A DNA stretch of 28,080 nt from Mucinivorans sp036654415 (GTDB lineage Bacteria; Bacteroidota; Bacteroidia; Bacteroidales; Rikenellaceae), in NCBI GenBank assembly GCA_036654415.1, contig JAVVSB010000025.1, positions 1-28,080 of the forward strand, written 5' to 3'. Of this stretch, positions 17,456 through 25,347 are shown in pieces; the stretch's first letter is position 1, and the number at the start of each line of letters is the position of its first letter. The notes beneath the pieces are model-generated. The model saw only the letters and a list, made by a program, of their open reading frames with translations. It did no database searches and was not told the DNA's origin. The position numbers and the translations under genes were made by a program.

Positions 17456-17923
17456 TTACTTAATTAAGAGCTCCTCTCTTACGCTCTTTATTTCTGTTAA
17501 TAAATAATGTTCTACTTTGTCTACCAGAATTTTACGTTTACTGCCTTCGGTGGCCTCTTTAACTTGGAAGCCTACCTCTATCTCTCCAGCATTGTAACTC
17601 AGGAGCTCACCTGCAATTTTGATGCCGCTCTTTAGTACGACTTCAACTTGTTGCCCCACAGTTTTGATAAATTGACGAGGCAACAACAGAGGTTCGCCCA
17701 CACCAGCAGAACTGACGGTGAGCGAAAAATCTTCTGTCTCACGGTCTAAAGCCTCTTCCACGGCCTTACTAAGGGCACTACATTGCTCTATTGTGACGTG
17801 GCTATCGCTGTCGATAGACAGGCTGATATCGTTAACCGAAGAGACCTCTACGGATACTATAAACAAATCAGTGTCAGCGCATTGCGCTGTAGCAATCTGT
17901 TCAATATAACTTTTATCTATCAT
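17456..17923 (-). CDS. rimP: Ribosome maturation factor RimP
   Basis: RimP assists 30S ribosomal subunit assembly. It has 155 residues, normal length. The N-terminal alpha/beta domain includes ISLSIDSDSHVTIEQCSALSKAVEEAL and the typical DFSLTVSSAGVGEPLLLPRQF, close to the family's 'y.leVsSPGl.rpL....f' motif. The Pro in SPG is replaced by Ala. The C-terminal SH3-like domain follows. It is the first gene of the rimP-nusA-infB operon, with a good promoter and a hairpin leader immediately upstream. Confidence 0.95.
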   Translation of the reverse strand: MIDKSYIEQIATAQCADTDLFIVSVEVSSVNDISLSIDSDSHVTIEQCSALSKAVEEALDRETEDFSLTVSSAGVGEPLLLPRQFIKTVGQQVEVVLKSGIKIAGELLSYNAGEIEVGFQVKEATEGSKRKILVDKVEHYLLTEIKSVREELLIK

Positions 17924-17933
17924 TTTTTATCAA

Positions 17934-17958
17934 AAGAGGGGACTAAATGTCCCCTCTT
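17934..17958 (-). promoter_or_regulatory. Leader hairpin / possible terminator before rimP
   Basis: A perfect 10-bp stem (AAGAGGGGAC and GTCCCCTCTT) with a 5-base loop lies between lpxA and rimP. On the minus strand it is followed by TTTTGATAAAAA and then the rimP ATG, 10 bases from the stem. The promoter at 17967-17998 would start transcription about at the foot of the stem, so the rimP mRNA would begin with this hairpin. It may also end readthrough from lpxA. Confidence 0.6.
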
Positions 17959-17966
17959 ACTTGCTG

Positions 17967-17998
17967 CAAATGTACAACATATTTACTTATCAACCAAA
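17967..17998 (-). promoter_or_regulatory. Promoter of rimP-nusA-infB
   Basis: On the minus strand a -33 TTTG (17995-17998) is separated by 20 bases from TACATTTG (17967-17974). This fits the Bacteroidetes primary sigma consensus TTTG / TAnnTTTG. The box and flank GTACATTTGCAGC are identical to those upstream of lpxC/fabZ. Confidence 0.7.
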
Positions 17999-18009
17999 TT
18001 TTTTTATAA

Positions 18010-18816
18010 TTATTGGTCCAAGTCTTCGTCCTTTAATTTATCGGAAAAAGGTTTTAGTATGCCTCGTTTTGAGCTACGTACAAAGTTTACCATCTCGTCG
18101 CGGTATTGGCTAGGGGCAATCTCTTGCTCTATCTTGTCGCACGCTGCGCTGTAAATCATCGAACTTTGGAACAGTATGCGGCACATATCTTGAATCCCAG
18201 CTATATGTTCGGTTGTGAAGCCTCGGCGTCGCAATCCTATAGCGTTTATACCCACATAAGTTAGTGGATAGTGGCCAGCTTTGATATATGGCGTAACGTC
18301 TTTAAGTATCATCGAGCCCCCCGAGACCATGGCATGAGCTCCGATTTTACAAAATTGGTGTACTGCTGTGTGACCACCCAATATAGCCCAGTCATCCACC
18401 TGTACCTCACCAGCGAGCGAAACTCTATTAACCAAAATAACATTATTACCTACCACACAGTCGTGTCCGATATGTACATAAGCCATAATCAGACAGTTGT
18501 CGCCCACTGTGGTCTCTCCGCGTGCGGCTGTACCGCGGTTTATGGTTGCGCATTCGCGTATGGTGGTGTTGTTGCCAATTATGGCAGTACTCTTTTCACC
18601 ACGAAATTTCAAATCCTGAGGAATGCCCGAAACCACGGCCCCAGAGTGTATCTTGCAGTTGTGGCCTATAATAGCTCCGTCCAGAATAGTGGCGTGTGGC
18701 CCTACCCAAGTGTTGTCACCGATGGTAACCTCCGAGGCGATATATGCAAAAGGCTCTACTATGACCCCTATTCCCAATTTTGCATTAGGATGTACAAAAG
18801 CTAAGTTACTTATCAT
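18010..18816 (-). CDS. lpxA: UDP-N-acetylglucosamine acyltransferase LpxA
   Basis: This enzyme transfers a 3-hydroxyacyl chain from ACP to UDP-GlcNAc, the first step of lipid A synthesis in the cytosol. It has 268 residues. The N-terminal two thirds are hexapeptide repeats forming a left-handed beta-helix (for example VTIGDNTWVGPHATILDGAIIG). The catalytic His is expected at H118 in VHIGHDCVVG, matching E. coli H125. The C-terminal helical part contains AIGLRRRGFT, typical of LpxA. Its ATG shares one base with the stop of lpxC/fabZ (TAATG), so translation is coupled. It is the last gene of this operon, and a promoter for rimP lies directly downstream. Confidence 0.96.
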   Translation of the reverse strand: MISNLAFVHPNAKLGIGVIVEPFAYIASEVTIGDNTWVGPHATILDGAIIGHNCKIHSGAVVSGIPQDLKFRGEKSTAIIGNNTTIRECATINRGTAARGETTVGDNCLIMAYVHIGHDCVVGNNVILVNRVSLAGEVQVDDWAILGGHTAVHQFCKIGAHAMVSGGSMILKDVTPYIKAGHYPLTYVGINAIGLRRRGFTTEHIAGIQDMCRILFQSSMIYSAACDKIEQEIAPSQYRDEMVNFVRSSKRGILKPFSDKLKDEDLDQ

Positions 18817-20216
18817 TATTTTTTTGTTTTAGAAATCATGGCCACCAACATCGCCTCACAGGCTAAAGAGTCGCCCACATAAGCTCTTGCGTGCATCTGT
18901 ACAATGCCGCGACGGATGGGCTCAACCAACTCCAACTCAAATTGAAGGGTGTCTCCTGGCACAACTTTACGCTTGAACTTGACGCCATCAATTTTTATAA
19001 AATATGTCGAATAATTTTCTGGGTCTGGCAGATGGCTCATGGCCAAAATGCCACCGCACTGAGCCATAGCCTCCACCTGCAATACCCCAGGCATGACTGG
19101 CTCGTTGGGGAAGTGGCCCACAAAGAAAGGCTCGTTCATGGTCACCTGTTTGATACCCACAACCTCGCTTTGTGATATATGGATAATCTTGTCTACCAAA
19201 AGGAATGGCGGACGATGAGGTAAAATAGTTCTTATCTTATTAATATCGTATACTGGAGCCACATTAGGGTCATATTTAAATCGTGGCTTATCAATGCTGC
19301 TTTTTATAACTTTACGTATTGCCTTTGCAAATTCTGTATTTATCAGGTGTCCTGGTTTATTGGCTATCACCTTGCCATTGATGCGTTGACCTATCAGGGC
19401 CAAATCGCCATAAAGGTCCAGCATCTTGTGGCGCGCTATTTCGTTTTGGAATCGGAGTCCTCCGTTAGTCAAAAAACCGCTCTTGAGCAGAGGTTCTGGG
19501 GAGTAGTCGTGGCCAAAGAAGGCCGCCACCTCTGCTGCCTGTTCTGGCTTGAGAGGGTTTTCGATAATGACAATGGCGTTGTCCAGGTCACCACCTTTTA
19601 TTAGTCCATCTTTAATGAGAGGTTCAATCTCGTGTAGGAAGACAAATGTACGACAAGGGGCAATTTTTTTTACAAAATCATCCTCTGGCTCGTATGTGGC
19701 GTACTGTTTACCCACCACTTTGGAGTTAAAATCTATGTGTACTGAAATCGAAAATTTATCGTCTGGGTATACTGTGATTTTGCTATCGCGTTCAGGTATA
19801 GTGAACTCCAGACGTTCGTCGATTTCGAAGTACGACCTTGGGGCATCTTGTTCCACCAGGCCTGCCTTCGCAATGGCCTCGGCCCAAGGGGCTGCCGAGC
19901 CGTCCGAGATAGGAATCTCAGCTCCGCCAACCTCCACCAGTGCGTTGTCCACCCCCATGGCCCAAAGTGCGGCCAGCAGGTGTTCAACGGTCGAAAGTCG
20001 TGTTCCATTTTTTTCGAGTACCGTGCTACGGGTTGTCTCTTTTACATTTTCGGCCAGAGCTTCGATAATGGGGCTTCCTGGAAGGTCGGTTCTGCAAAAA
20101 CAGATACCGAATCCTATCTCAGCAGGTTTTATTACCATACTAATTTCAGCACCAGTATGCAATGTTTTTCCGCTAAAATTAATAGCCTGAGCTAAGGTTT
20201 GTTGTTTTTGAATCAT
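18816..20216 (-). CDS. lpxC/fabZ: Bifunctional LpxC deacetylase / FabZ dehydratase
   Basis: This fusion of two enzymes, known from Bacteroidetes, has 466 residues. LpxC covers about 1-305. It removes the acetyl group from UDP-3-O-acyl-GlcNAc, the committed step of lipid A synthesis. Its zinc ligands are predicted as H79 (in STVEHLLAAL), H263 and D267 (in RHKMLDLYGDL), with E78 as base and H290 as the second catalytic His. FabZ covers about 320-466. It dehydrates 3-hydroxyacyl-ACP. Its active site is H368 in VGHFPNEPVMPGVLQVEAMAQ, with E382. The start at 20216 is supported by a promoter box 24 bases upstream. lpxA follows with a one-base overlap. Confidence 0.97.
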   Translation of the reverse strand: MIQKQQTLAQAINFSGKTLHTGAEISMVIKPAEIGFGICFCRTDLPGSPIIEALAENVKETTRSTVLEKNGTRLSTVEHLLAALWAMGVDNALVEVGGAEIPISDGSAAPWAEAIAKAGLVEQDAPRSYFEIDERLEFTIPERDSKITVYPDDKFSISVHIDFNSKVVGKQYATYEPEDDFVKKIAPCRTFVFLHEIEPLIKDGLIKGGDLDNAIVIIENPLKPEQAAEVAAFFGHDYSPEPLLKSGFLTNGGLRFQNEIARHKMLDLYGDLALIGQRINGKVIANKPGHLINTEFAKAIRKVIKSSIDKPRFKYDPNVAPVYDINKIRTILPHRPPFLLVDKIIHISQSEVVGIKQVTMNEPFFVGHFPNEPVMPGVLQVEAMAQCGGILAMSHLPDPENYSTYFIKIDGVKFKRKVVPGDTLQFELELVEPIRRGIVQMHARAYVGDSLACEAMLVAMISKTKK

Positions 20217-20239
20217 GGCAAAAAGAGTCTATTTGGCTG

Positions 20240-20247
20240 CAAATGTA
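20240..20247 (-). promoter_or_regulatory. Putative -7 box for lpxC/fabZ-lpxA
   Basis: On the minus strand this reads TACATTTG within GTACATTTGCAGC, the same 13 bases as the rimP promoter. It is 24 bases before the lpxC ATG, giving a very short leader. A consensus -33 TTTG at 19-20 bases was not seen. Confidence 0.5.
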
Positions 20248-20269
20248 CGAAAAAACATTAGAAAATTGT

Positions 20270-20277
20270 TACTTTTG
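20270..20277 (+). promoter_or_regulatory. Putative -7 box for the TonB-like gene
   Basis: TACTTTTG fits TAnnTTTG and lies 27 bases before the chosen ATG at 20305. It is back to back with the lpxC promoter box, 23 bases away. No clear -33 element was found. Confidence 0.4.
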
Positions 20278-20304
20278 TCAAAAATTATAAACATAAGTAC
20301 CAAA

Positions 20305-21135
20305 ATGGACACCCACATACAACCTCCAATCAATCGAAAAAAACAACCTCTGCGCCTGCCTTTTGCCCATGGCCGTCGTCAAAATATGGGGGGGTGGATA
20401 TACAGCCATCGCGTTGGTTTACTGAGTGCTGTGGTGGTACAGCTCACGTTTTTAATCCTTTTCTTAACCTACCGTATCATCATAGAGCCGCAGTCAAATC
20501 AAGCCATTTTGATGGAGTTTGTCGAGCAGCCCAGTGAGCCTGTTGTTACGCCCGAAGAGTTAGAACAACAGAAAATAGAGGAGCTAGAGCAGATGCGCCT
20601 TGAGAAAGTATCGAATCGGGCTTCGGACGAAAACTCTAAATTCAACTCCTCGTTGCGCGATGCCAAAAATACCAAGGCTGATGAAATTTATAAGGAGGTT
20701 GAGCGTGTGCAGAGCGACTTGCAGGCAGGAAAGAGTGCCTATGAGCGAGGCCTCAATGAGTTGGCCAGTAGTGCCAAGAAAAAGCCTAATACTCAAGATG
20801 ATAATCTCAAACAAGAGTCTGTCAAGGGCGATAAGAATCAGCGTGAAAACGTCAAGGGGCTCGTTACGGTGAGTTATAATTTGCCTGGCCGCACCGACAC
20901 TTATCTACATATTCCAGCCTACCAGTGCCAGGGTGGTGGCCAGGTTGTGGTGGGTATCACGGTCAATGTCAATGGTCGAGTGGTCTCGGCTTCGGTCGAG
21001 CAGTCCACCTCGGTGGACGACCCCTGTATTTTGGATATGGCCGTTAAAGCGGCCCGTGCGTCGACTTTCAATGCTAGTTCGGCTCAGGGTGAACGTCAAA
21101 AAGGTACAATTACCTATATTTTTATGCCACAATAG
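20305..21135 (+). CDS. TonB-like energy transducer protein
   Basis: This is an inner-membrane protein with a periplasmic domain that resembles those passing proton-motive energy to outer-membrane receptors. ATG 20305 is preferred over the longer open frame from 20215, which starts inside the lpxC start region and ahead of the promoter box. That gives 276 residues. One TM segment lies at about 38-57 (GLLSAVVVQLTFLILFLTYRI), then a charged coiled-coil region rich in Glu and Gln (about 75-170), then a C-terminal TonB-like domain from about 185 with GGGQVVVGITVNVNGRVVSA and a closing TITYIFMPQ. Two cysteines (in YQCQGGG and DDPCILD) could pair. It stands alone, divergent from lpxC, with no ExbB/ExbD nearby. 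Confidence 0.8.
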   Translation: MDTHIQPPINRKKQPLRLPFAHGRRQNMGGWIYSHRVGLLSAVVVQLTFLILFLTYRIIIEPQSNQAILMEFVEQPSEPVVTPEELEQQKIEELEQMRLEKVSNRASDENSKFNSSLRDAKNTKADEIYKEVERVQSDLQAGKSAYERGLNELASSAKKKPNTQDDNLKQESVKGDKNQRENVKGLVTVSYNLPGRTDTYLHIPAYQCQGGGQVVVGITVNVNGRVVSASVEQSTSVDDPCILDMAVKAARASTFNASSAQGERQKGTITYIFMPQ

Positions 21136-21143
21136 TTAAAAAG

Positions 21144-21174
21144 TTGCCAAGATTAAAAAACTTTCGTATATTTG
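21144..21174 (+). promoter_or_regulatory. Promoter of the three-gene exported-protein cluster
   Basis: A TTG at 21144-21146 is separated by 20 bases from TATATTTG at 21167-21174, a good Bacteroidetes -33/-7 pair. The leader to the ATG at 21267 would be about 85 bases and contains ATTTAC and GTAAAT arms around a T-run. Confidence 0.6.
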
Positions 21175-21266
21175 ATGCGTATTTAGACCCATGCAAATTA
21201 TGTGTTGTGGTGCCCATATTTGATTTACGTTTTTTTTTGTAAATTTAGGACTTAAAAAATAACAGT

Positions 21267-22634
21267 ATGCGTAAATATTTGCTTTTTTGTACCATTTTGA
21301 GTTTTACTCTTATGGCTTTGCCATCTTCGGGGCAGGATGAGGATTTTACTGGCTATAAGGTTTACAACAAACACCAGCGAAGTGCCCTCTACACTGTTAT
21401 GTTGGAGCAAGGCAAGCGCTCCCAGGTAAAGTATGCTGACGAAATCAAGACAGTCTTTCTAACTCTTGCCACCCCTGAACGTTTCGACAACCACGACATT
21501 GATGGGCAGAAGATTATTAATGTTGGTAATGATGGCCAAATACAGCCGCTTATCACCTCTTTCCTCGAACGCAATGATGTGGCTAAACAGTTGGTGGCCA
21601 AGTGGTATAACCGCCATGTGGATGGTTCTTTCGATATGGAGCTGGTTAAGGAGCGTGGTTTTTACAATGCCGATGAGTTGGAGCGTATGCGCGCGGCTAT
21701 GACTGTCCGTGGCGAGGCTTCGCTTGCCGACGAAGGCGAGGAGCTTATTGGTAATACATTTATGCTGGTCAACGATATACGCTATTTTGATAAAGAGGAG
21801 GCCGGGCAGATAGCCATGGCAATCTTGGCTGGTATTGCTGGTGTGGCTCAGGCCTATGCTTCCACAACCAGTAATGCAAACGACAAGTCTATAGCCCAAG
21901 CTGCCGAGGGGGTTGCAGCCTTTGGGGCTCTGATGGCGGATGTTCTGTCCAAGGGTTTCAGTGTCAAGATAACCTCTTACCTTTATAAGTTAGATTGGAA
22001 CAGTGAAAATGCAGCTCAATTCTACGAGCAACTTTACACCGAACTACCTGATGTCGCGCGCCGCGATGCCTTTGATAGTTGTCACGGACTTTTCAAACTT
22101 AATTTTGTTGGTTCACAGCAGGTTCGTGCCGATGTGCAGTCTACCAAATTCTCGGCCAAGACAGGTGAGGAGCTTATCCGTAAGACCCTCTATAAGGCCC
22201 TTGATAAATCTATTGTGGAGTTGCAACACCAAAATGAAGTCTTCCGTTCCAAGACCCCTATTGCCACTGTGGGCGATGGCGTGGTTACGGCCAATATTGG
22301 GCTCAAAGAGGGTGTCGATACCAAGACAAATTACTACGTCTATGAGCGCCTACTCAATGAACAGACAGGTGATATCAAGTATCGTCAGGTCTGCTCACTT
22401 AAGGCTGTTAAGGATAAGATATGGGATAATACTTATATGGCCGCGAGCGATAAACAACATGGTAACATTGATATCTCGGCTACTGAATTTAAAATTATTG
22501 GTAAGGCTCAACCCCAGGTTGGTATGTTAATCCACGAGGGTAAAATCAACAATACTGATATTAAAAATATAACTCAGGCTAACAAAAATGCCAAGGTCGA
22601 GGCTCAACAAAATGTTGAAAATAAAGATAACTAA
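21267..22634 (+). CDS. Exported protein of unknown function with FlgT/CsgG-like C-terminal pattern
   Basis: This 455-residue protein has a clear signal peptide (MRKYLLFCTILSFTLMALPSSGQ). A mixed helical region follows, then a hydrophobic Ala/Gly-rich stretch at about 181-228 (AMAILAGIAGVAQAYA...) that could be membrane-associated or amphipathic. The C-terminal part at about 332-390 reads TVGDGVVTANIGLKEGV, then YYVYERLLNEQTG, then IWDN. That is the pattern of a small beta-domain in which a glycine turn precedes 'G.f.V' and a 'tG' loop, as in FlgT and CsgG-associated proteins. This likeness is my inference, not a database match. The end is Asn/Lys-rich. Codon use and AT content resemble the two following genes. 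A good promoter lies upstream. Confidence 0.65.
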   Translation: MRKYLLFCTILSFTLMALPSSGQDEDFTGYKVYNKHQRSALYTVMLEQGKRSQVKYADEIKTVFLTLATPERFDNHDIDGQKIINVGNDGQIQPLITSFLERNDVAKQLVAKWYNRHVDGSFDMELVKERGFYNADELERMRAAMTVRGEASLADEGEELIGNTFMLVNDIRYFDKEEAGQIAMAILAGIAGVAQAYASTTSNANDKSIAQAAEGVAAFGALMADVLSKGFSVKITSYLYKLDWNSENAAQFYEQLYTELPDVARRDAFDSCHGLFKLNFVGSQQVRADVQSTKFSAKTGEELIRKTLYKALDKSIVELQHQNEVFRSKTPIATVGDGVVTANIGLKEGVDTKTNYYVYERLLNEQTGDIKYRQVCSLKAVKDKIWDNTYMAASDKQHGNIDISATEFKIIGKAQPQVGMLIHEGKINNTDIKNITQANKNAKVEAQQNVENKDN

Positions 22635-22973
22635 CTTATTAACGCCTTTAAAAGGTATGAAAAAATGTTGCTTGCTGCGGGCTTGGTTTTCTCAAAATAG
22701 TCAACAAATTATTGACTGCGAAAGTGATTTTGCCTTTAGTTACTAATTCTATAACGAAGAAGAGTGGTAGTGATAAGGTGCTACAAAATACTAAAACTAA
22801 AACTAAAATTAATAGTTGGAGTCGTATGGGCTGTTTTTCCTTCTTGTACGTTTGGCCGACATACAAATGGAGACACCAGATAAAACTATAGACTACATTT
22901 ACGAACTTCAACAGCTCCAAACTGATTATATCGTTGAGGAGTGGATGTTTCAGAAACCAAAAAAATAATTTAT
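22635..22973. other. AT-rich spacer with eroded short frames
   Basis: This 339-base gap holds no gene I can support. It contains short frames on the plus strand that begin or end like genes but stop quickly: one from ATG 22654 (30 codons, MKKCCLLRAW...) and a 33-codon frame 22867-22968 ending TDYIVEEWMFQKPKK. There is a run of AACTAAA repeats near 22794-22808 and a TACGTTTG promoter-like box at 22847-22854. A 90-codon minus-strand frame (22648-22920) has a hydrophobic centre but no start context. The region looks like a decayed gene. Confidence 0.35.
22847..22854 (+). promoter_or_regulatory. Possible -7 box before the 172-residue exported protein
   Basis: TACGTTTG fits TAnnTTTG but lacks a -33 partner and lies 120 bases before the ATG. 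It is weak evidence. Confidence 0.2.
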
Positions 22974-23492
22974 ATGAAAAAAGTATTTCTCCTTGCCATC
23001 TTATTGATGGTGTGTTCGCCCTCTAATGTGATGTCGCAGAAGCGTCTAACCAAAAAGGCCGACGCTCAGACCGAGGTCTTTCGGTATGATATTCAGGCCG
23101 AGGGTGTTGGTGTCCAAGGTACCTATCTGGTTAAGGTGTGGTCATACTCCAAAAAGAGTACCATTGCCGCTGAACAGGCCATGAAAAATGCCGTTCATGG
23201 CATTCTCTACAAAGGTTTTGCTGGTCGCTCAGGCGTTTCGGGTAAGGCTGCTTTGCTTAATAGTGCTCAAGAGAAGGAGGCTTTCGAGGCCTATTCTGAT
23301 GAGTTTTTTGGTCCTTCTGGTCAATATCGCCTTTTTGCCGAGCAGGCCACCGATGGCCAGATTTCTGCCGATGATTTTCTCAAGGTGGGTAAGGAGTATA
23401 AAGTGGGGCTCATAATTTCGGTTAAGGTCGATGCTCTGCGTAAAGATTTGGAACAACGAGGTATTATTAAGGGGTTAGCCTCTGGATTCTAA
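22974..23492 (+). CDS. Exported protein of unknown function, 172 residues
   Basis: The start at ATG 22974 is chosen because it opens with a signal peptide (MKKVFLLAILLMVCSPSNVMSQ). The frame itself extends to 22941. The mature protein contains AEGVGVQGTYLVKVWSYSKK, then a helix with the spacing A..AMKNAVHGILYKG, resembling the N-terminal part of FlgT/LPP20-type domains where strands precede an 'A..A..nA' helix. The end reads VGLIISVKVDALRKDLEQRGIIKG. I do not recognise a named family. It lies 7 bases before the DUF6175 gene, so these two are cotranscribed. Confidence 0.65.
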   Translation: MKKVFLLAILLMVCSPSNVMSQKRLTKKADAQTEVFRYDIQAEGVGVQGTYLVKVWSYSKKSTIAAEQAMKNAVHGILYKGFAGRSGVSGKAALLNSAQEKEAFEAYSDEFFGPSGQYRLFAEQATDGQISADDFLKVGKEYKVGLIISVKVDALRKDLEQRGIIKGLASGF

Positions 23493-23499
23493 AACAAAG

Positions 23500-24441
23500 A
23501 TGAATATGAAAAAAATTGTAATTTTTGCAGGTCTGATTTTGATGTCTATCGCTGCTTTTTCGCAGGCCAAAAAGCCTCTAATCATGGTTTTGCCCAGCGA
23601 CCAGTGGTGTGTCAAAGGTGGTTTTGTGACCACGGGTGCCGATGGTACTGTTCGGGCCGATTATCGCAAAGCCTTTATGGGCAATGCCGAACTAAGCTTG
23701 GCTGTGGCCAAAATCAATGAGATGATGGCCGACCGTGGTTTTCCGCTGGTGAGTGCAGCAGCTCTAATCAAAAGCAGTGAGTTTGAACAGGCTGAACGTC
23801 TGCTCTCCACCTCATCTAACACAGGTGCCAAGTTGGCTCAAACGCCTAAAGACCTACTACTTAGTAGTGCCAAGAGCGATATTGTCATGGAGCTTAGCTG
23901 GACAGTCAACAAGACAGGGCCAAAACAGTCGGTGACCTTTGTCCTTGAGGGTATTGATGCCTATACCAACAAGTCCATAGCTGGGGCTTCGGGCACTGGC
24001 GAGCCCTCTTTCTCGGCCGAGGTACCTCTGCTTATAGAGGAGGCTGTTGTTTCGCGTTTGGATGATTTTAATGGCCGTCTACAAGCGCACTTTGAGGATA
24101 TGTTTACCAATGGTCGCGAGGTTGTGCTTGCTGTTCGAGTTTGGGACGATTCTCCAGTTAATCTAGAGTCTGAATTCGATGGTGATGAACTCTCTTCTGT
24201 AATTGAAGATTGGATTTACGACAACGCTGTCCAGGGGCGTTTGGGCTCGGTTGATGTCACAGCCAATAATATGTCGGTTCAGCAGATACGTATCCCAATG
24301 TTTGACGAGCGTAATCGCGCCCTTGACACCCGTAATTGGGCTCGTGGTTTGCAGAAATATCTACGCGAAAAGTGTGGCATAGAAGCCAAACTCGAGACCA
24401 TAGGTCTGGGCAAGGCTGTCATCACCCTGGGTGGTAAATAG
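23500..24441 (+). CDS. DUF6175-family exported protein
   Basis: This 313-residue protein has a signal peptide (MKKIVIFAGLILMSIAAFSQ). ATG 23506 may be the true start rather than 23500. The mature part opens with KKPLIMVLPSDQWCVKGGF and includes MADRGFPLVS, DIVMELSWTVNKTGPKQSV, GTGEPSFSAEVPLLIEEAV and FEDMFTNGREVVLAVRVWD. I recognise these as hallmarks of the Bacteroidetes family named DUF6175, by memory only. Its function is unknown. It follows the 172-residue protein by 7 bases and ends 15 bases before a convergent gene. Together with the 455-residue protein it forms a cluster of three exported proteins that may act together at the outer membrane. Confidence 0.8.
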   Translation: MNMKKIVIFAGLILMSIAAFSQAKKPLIMVLPSDQWCVKGGFVTTGADGTVRADYRKAFMGNAELSLAVAKINEMMADRGFPLVSAAALIKSSEFEQAERLLSTSSNTGAKLAQTPKDLLLSSAKSDIVMELSWTVNKTGPKQSVTFVLEGIDAYTNKSIAGASGTGEPSFSAEVPLLIEEAVVSRLDDFNGRLQAHFEDMFTNGREVVLAVRVWDDSPVNLESEFDGDELSSVIEDWIYDNAVQGRLGSVDVTANNMSVQQIRIPMFDERNRALDTRNWARGLQKYLREKCGIEAKLETIGLGKAVITLGGK

Positions 24442-24456
24442 ACCACCACACACCCT

Positions 24457-25347
24457 TTAACAGATAATTTGGAGCTCTCCCTTTAGACACTCAATGTCCA
24501 AAGGGTAGTGGCTTCCTTTGTCGCCGTCTATGTCGGTGGTGGCTAGGCCTTTAATTGTCACCTTAAGGCGTGAACTTTGGAAGTAGACCACATCATCTGG
24601 GTAGTCCGAACTCTGTTTTACCAATATATGGAATAAATCGCCAATTGTGGCAGCTATGTTTTCGCCCTTAAAAATCAACACTTCAAGTAATCCGTCATCG
24701 GCCGAGGCATCCACGGCCATGGGTAGGTTGCCTGCTGTTCGCCCGTTGAGTACCATATATAGCAGGCACTGGCCACTAAAGCGTACAGCCCCCGATGGTT
24801 CACTCATGGTGATGTTTATTTTCTTGAATGAAGGTAGCTCGCCCATCACGCTGAAGTAGTATGCCACGCGGCCGAAGATGTTTTTCATTGCCGTCGGGGT
24901 GTTTTGCGACACCTCGGTCATCAGGCCACTGCTCAGGATATTGATAAAATATTTATCGTTTACTCGTCCCAAATCGATATTTCTTATGGAGCCGTTTATA
25001 ATCTGTCCCACGGCTCTGTTGAGGTTGCTCGATATGCCTAGCATACCAGCAAAGTCGTTGGCCGTGCCCAGCGGCAGTATGGCTATAGGTGTGTGAATAT
25101 TGGCCTTTTGGGCAAAGTTGACCCATTGGTTCACCGTCCCATCGCCTCCGCCCAAAAGAATATGGCATGGTTTAAGTTCTGCGATAAGCGGGCTCAGACG
25201 CTCTTCCCAATCTCCACTTCTGTGGATTGTTCGGTATGGAATCAGCGTGTAACCAGCATTCTGGTACTGTGTGATTATATACTCCAGTTTGTCTCCAATG
25301 GTGGCTTTGCCCGATATAGGGTTATAGACGAAGATTACTGCTTTCAT
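24457..25347 (-). CDS. Diacylglycerol kinase family lipid kinase
   Basis: This enzyme of the DagK/YegS/BmrU family phosphorylates a lipid at a hydroxyl using ATP or a related nucleotide, at the cytosolic face of the membrane. It has 296 residues, the usual length. The N-terminal catalytic domain shows VYNPISGK at about 7-14, the nucleotide-binding GGGDGT at 66-71 and LPLGTANDFA at 91-100. The C-terminal beta-sandwich includes DLGRVNDKYFINILSSGL and VDASADDGLLEVLIF. Its start overlaps the end of the ApbE gene by 26 bases. The lipid substrate (diacylglycerol, sphingosine or other) cannot be told. Bacteroidetes make sphingolipids, so a sphingoid substrate is possible but unproven. Confidence 0.9.
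   Translation of the reverse strand: MKAVIFVYNPISGKATIGDKLEYIITQYQNAGYTLIPYRTIHRSGDWEERLSPLIAELKPCHILLGGGDGTVNQWVNFAQKANIHTPIAILPLGTANDFAGMLGISSNLNRAVGQIINGSIRNIDLGRVNDKYFINILSSGLMTEVSQNTPTAMKNIFGRVAYYFSVMGELPSFKKINITMSEPSGAVRFSGQCLLYMVLNGRTAGNLPMAVDASADDGLLEVLIFKGENIAATIGDLFHILVKQSSDYPDDVVYFQSSRLKVTIKGLATTDIDGDKGSHYPLDIECLKGELQIIC

Noticed and set aside
20215..20304. Upstream start for the TonB-like gene
   Set aside because: It lies inside the lpxC start region and before the promoter box. ATG 20305 is better placed.
22648..22920. 90-codon minus-strand frame with a hydrophobic centre in the spacer
   Set aside because: The hydrophobic run comes from AT-rich repeats, and there is no promoter or conserved pattern. 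I treat it as chance.
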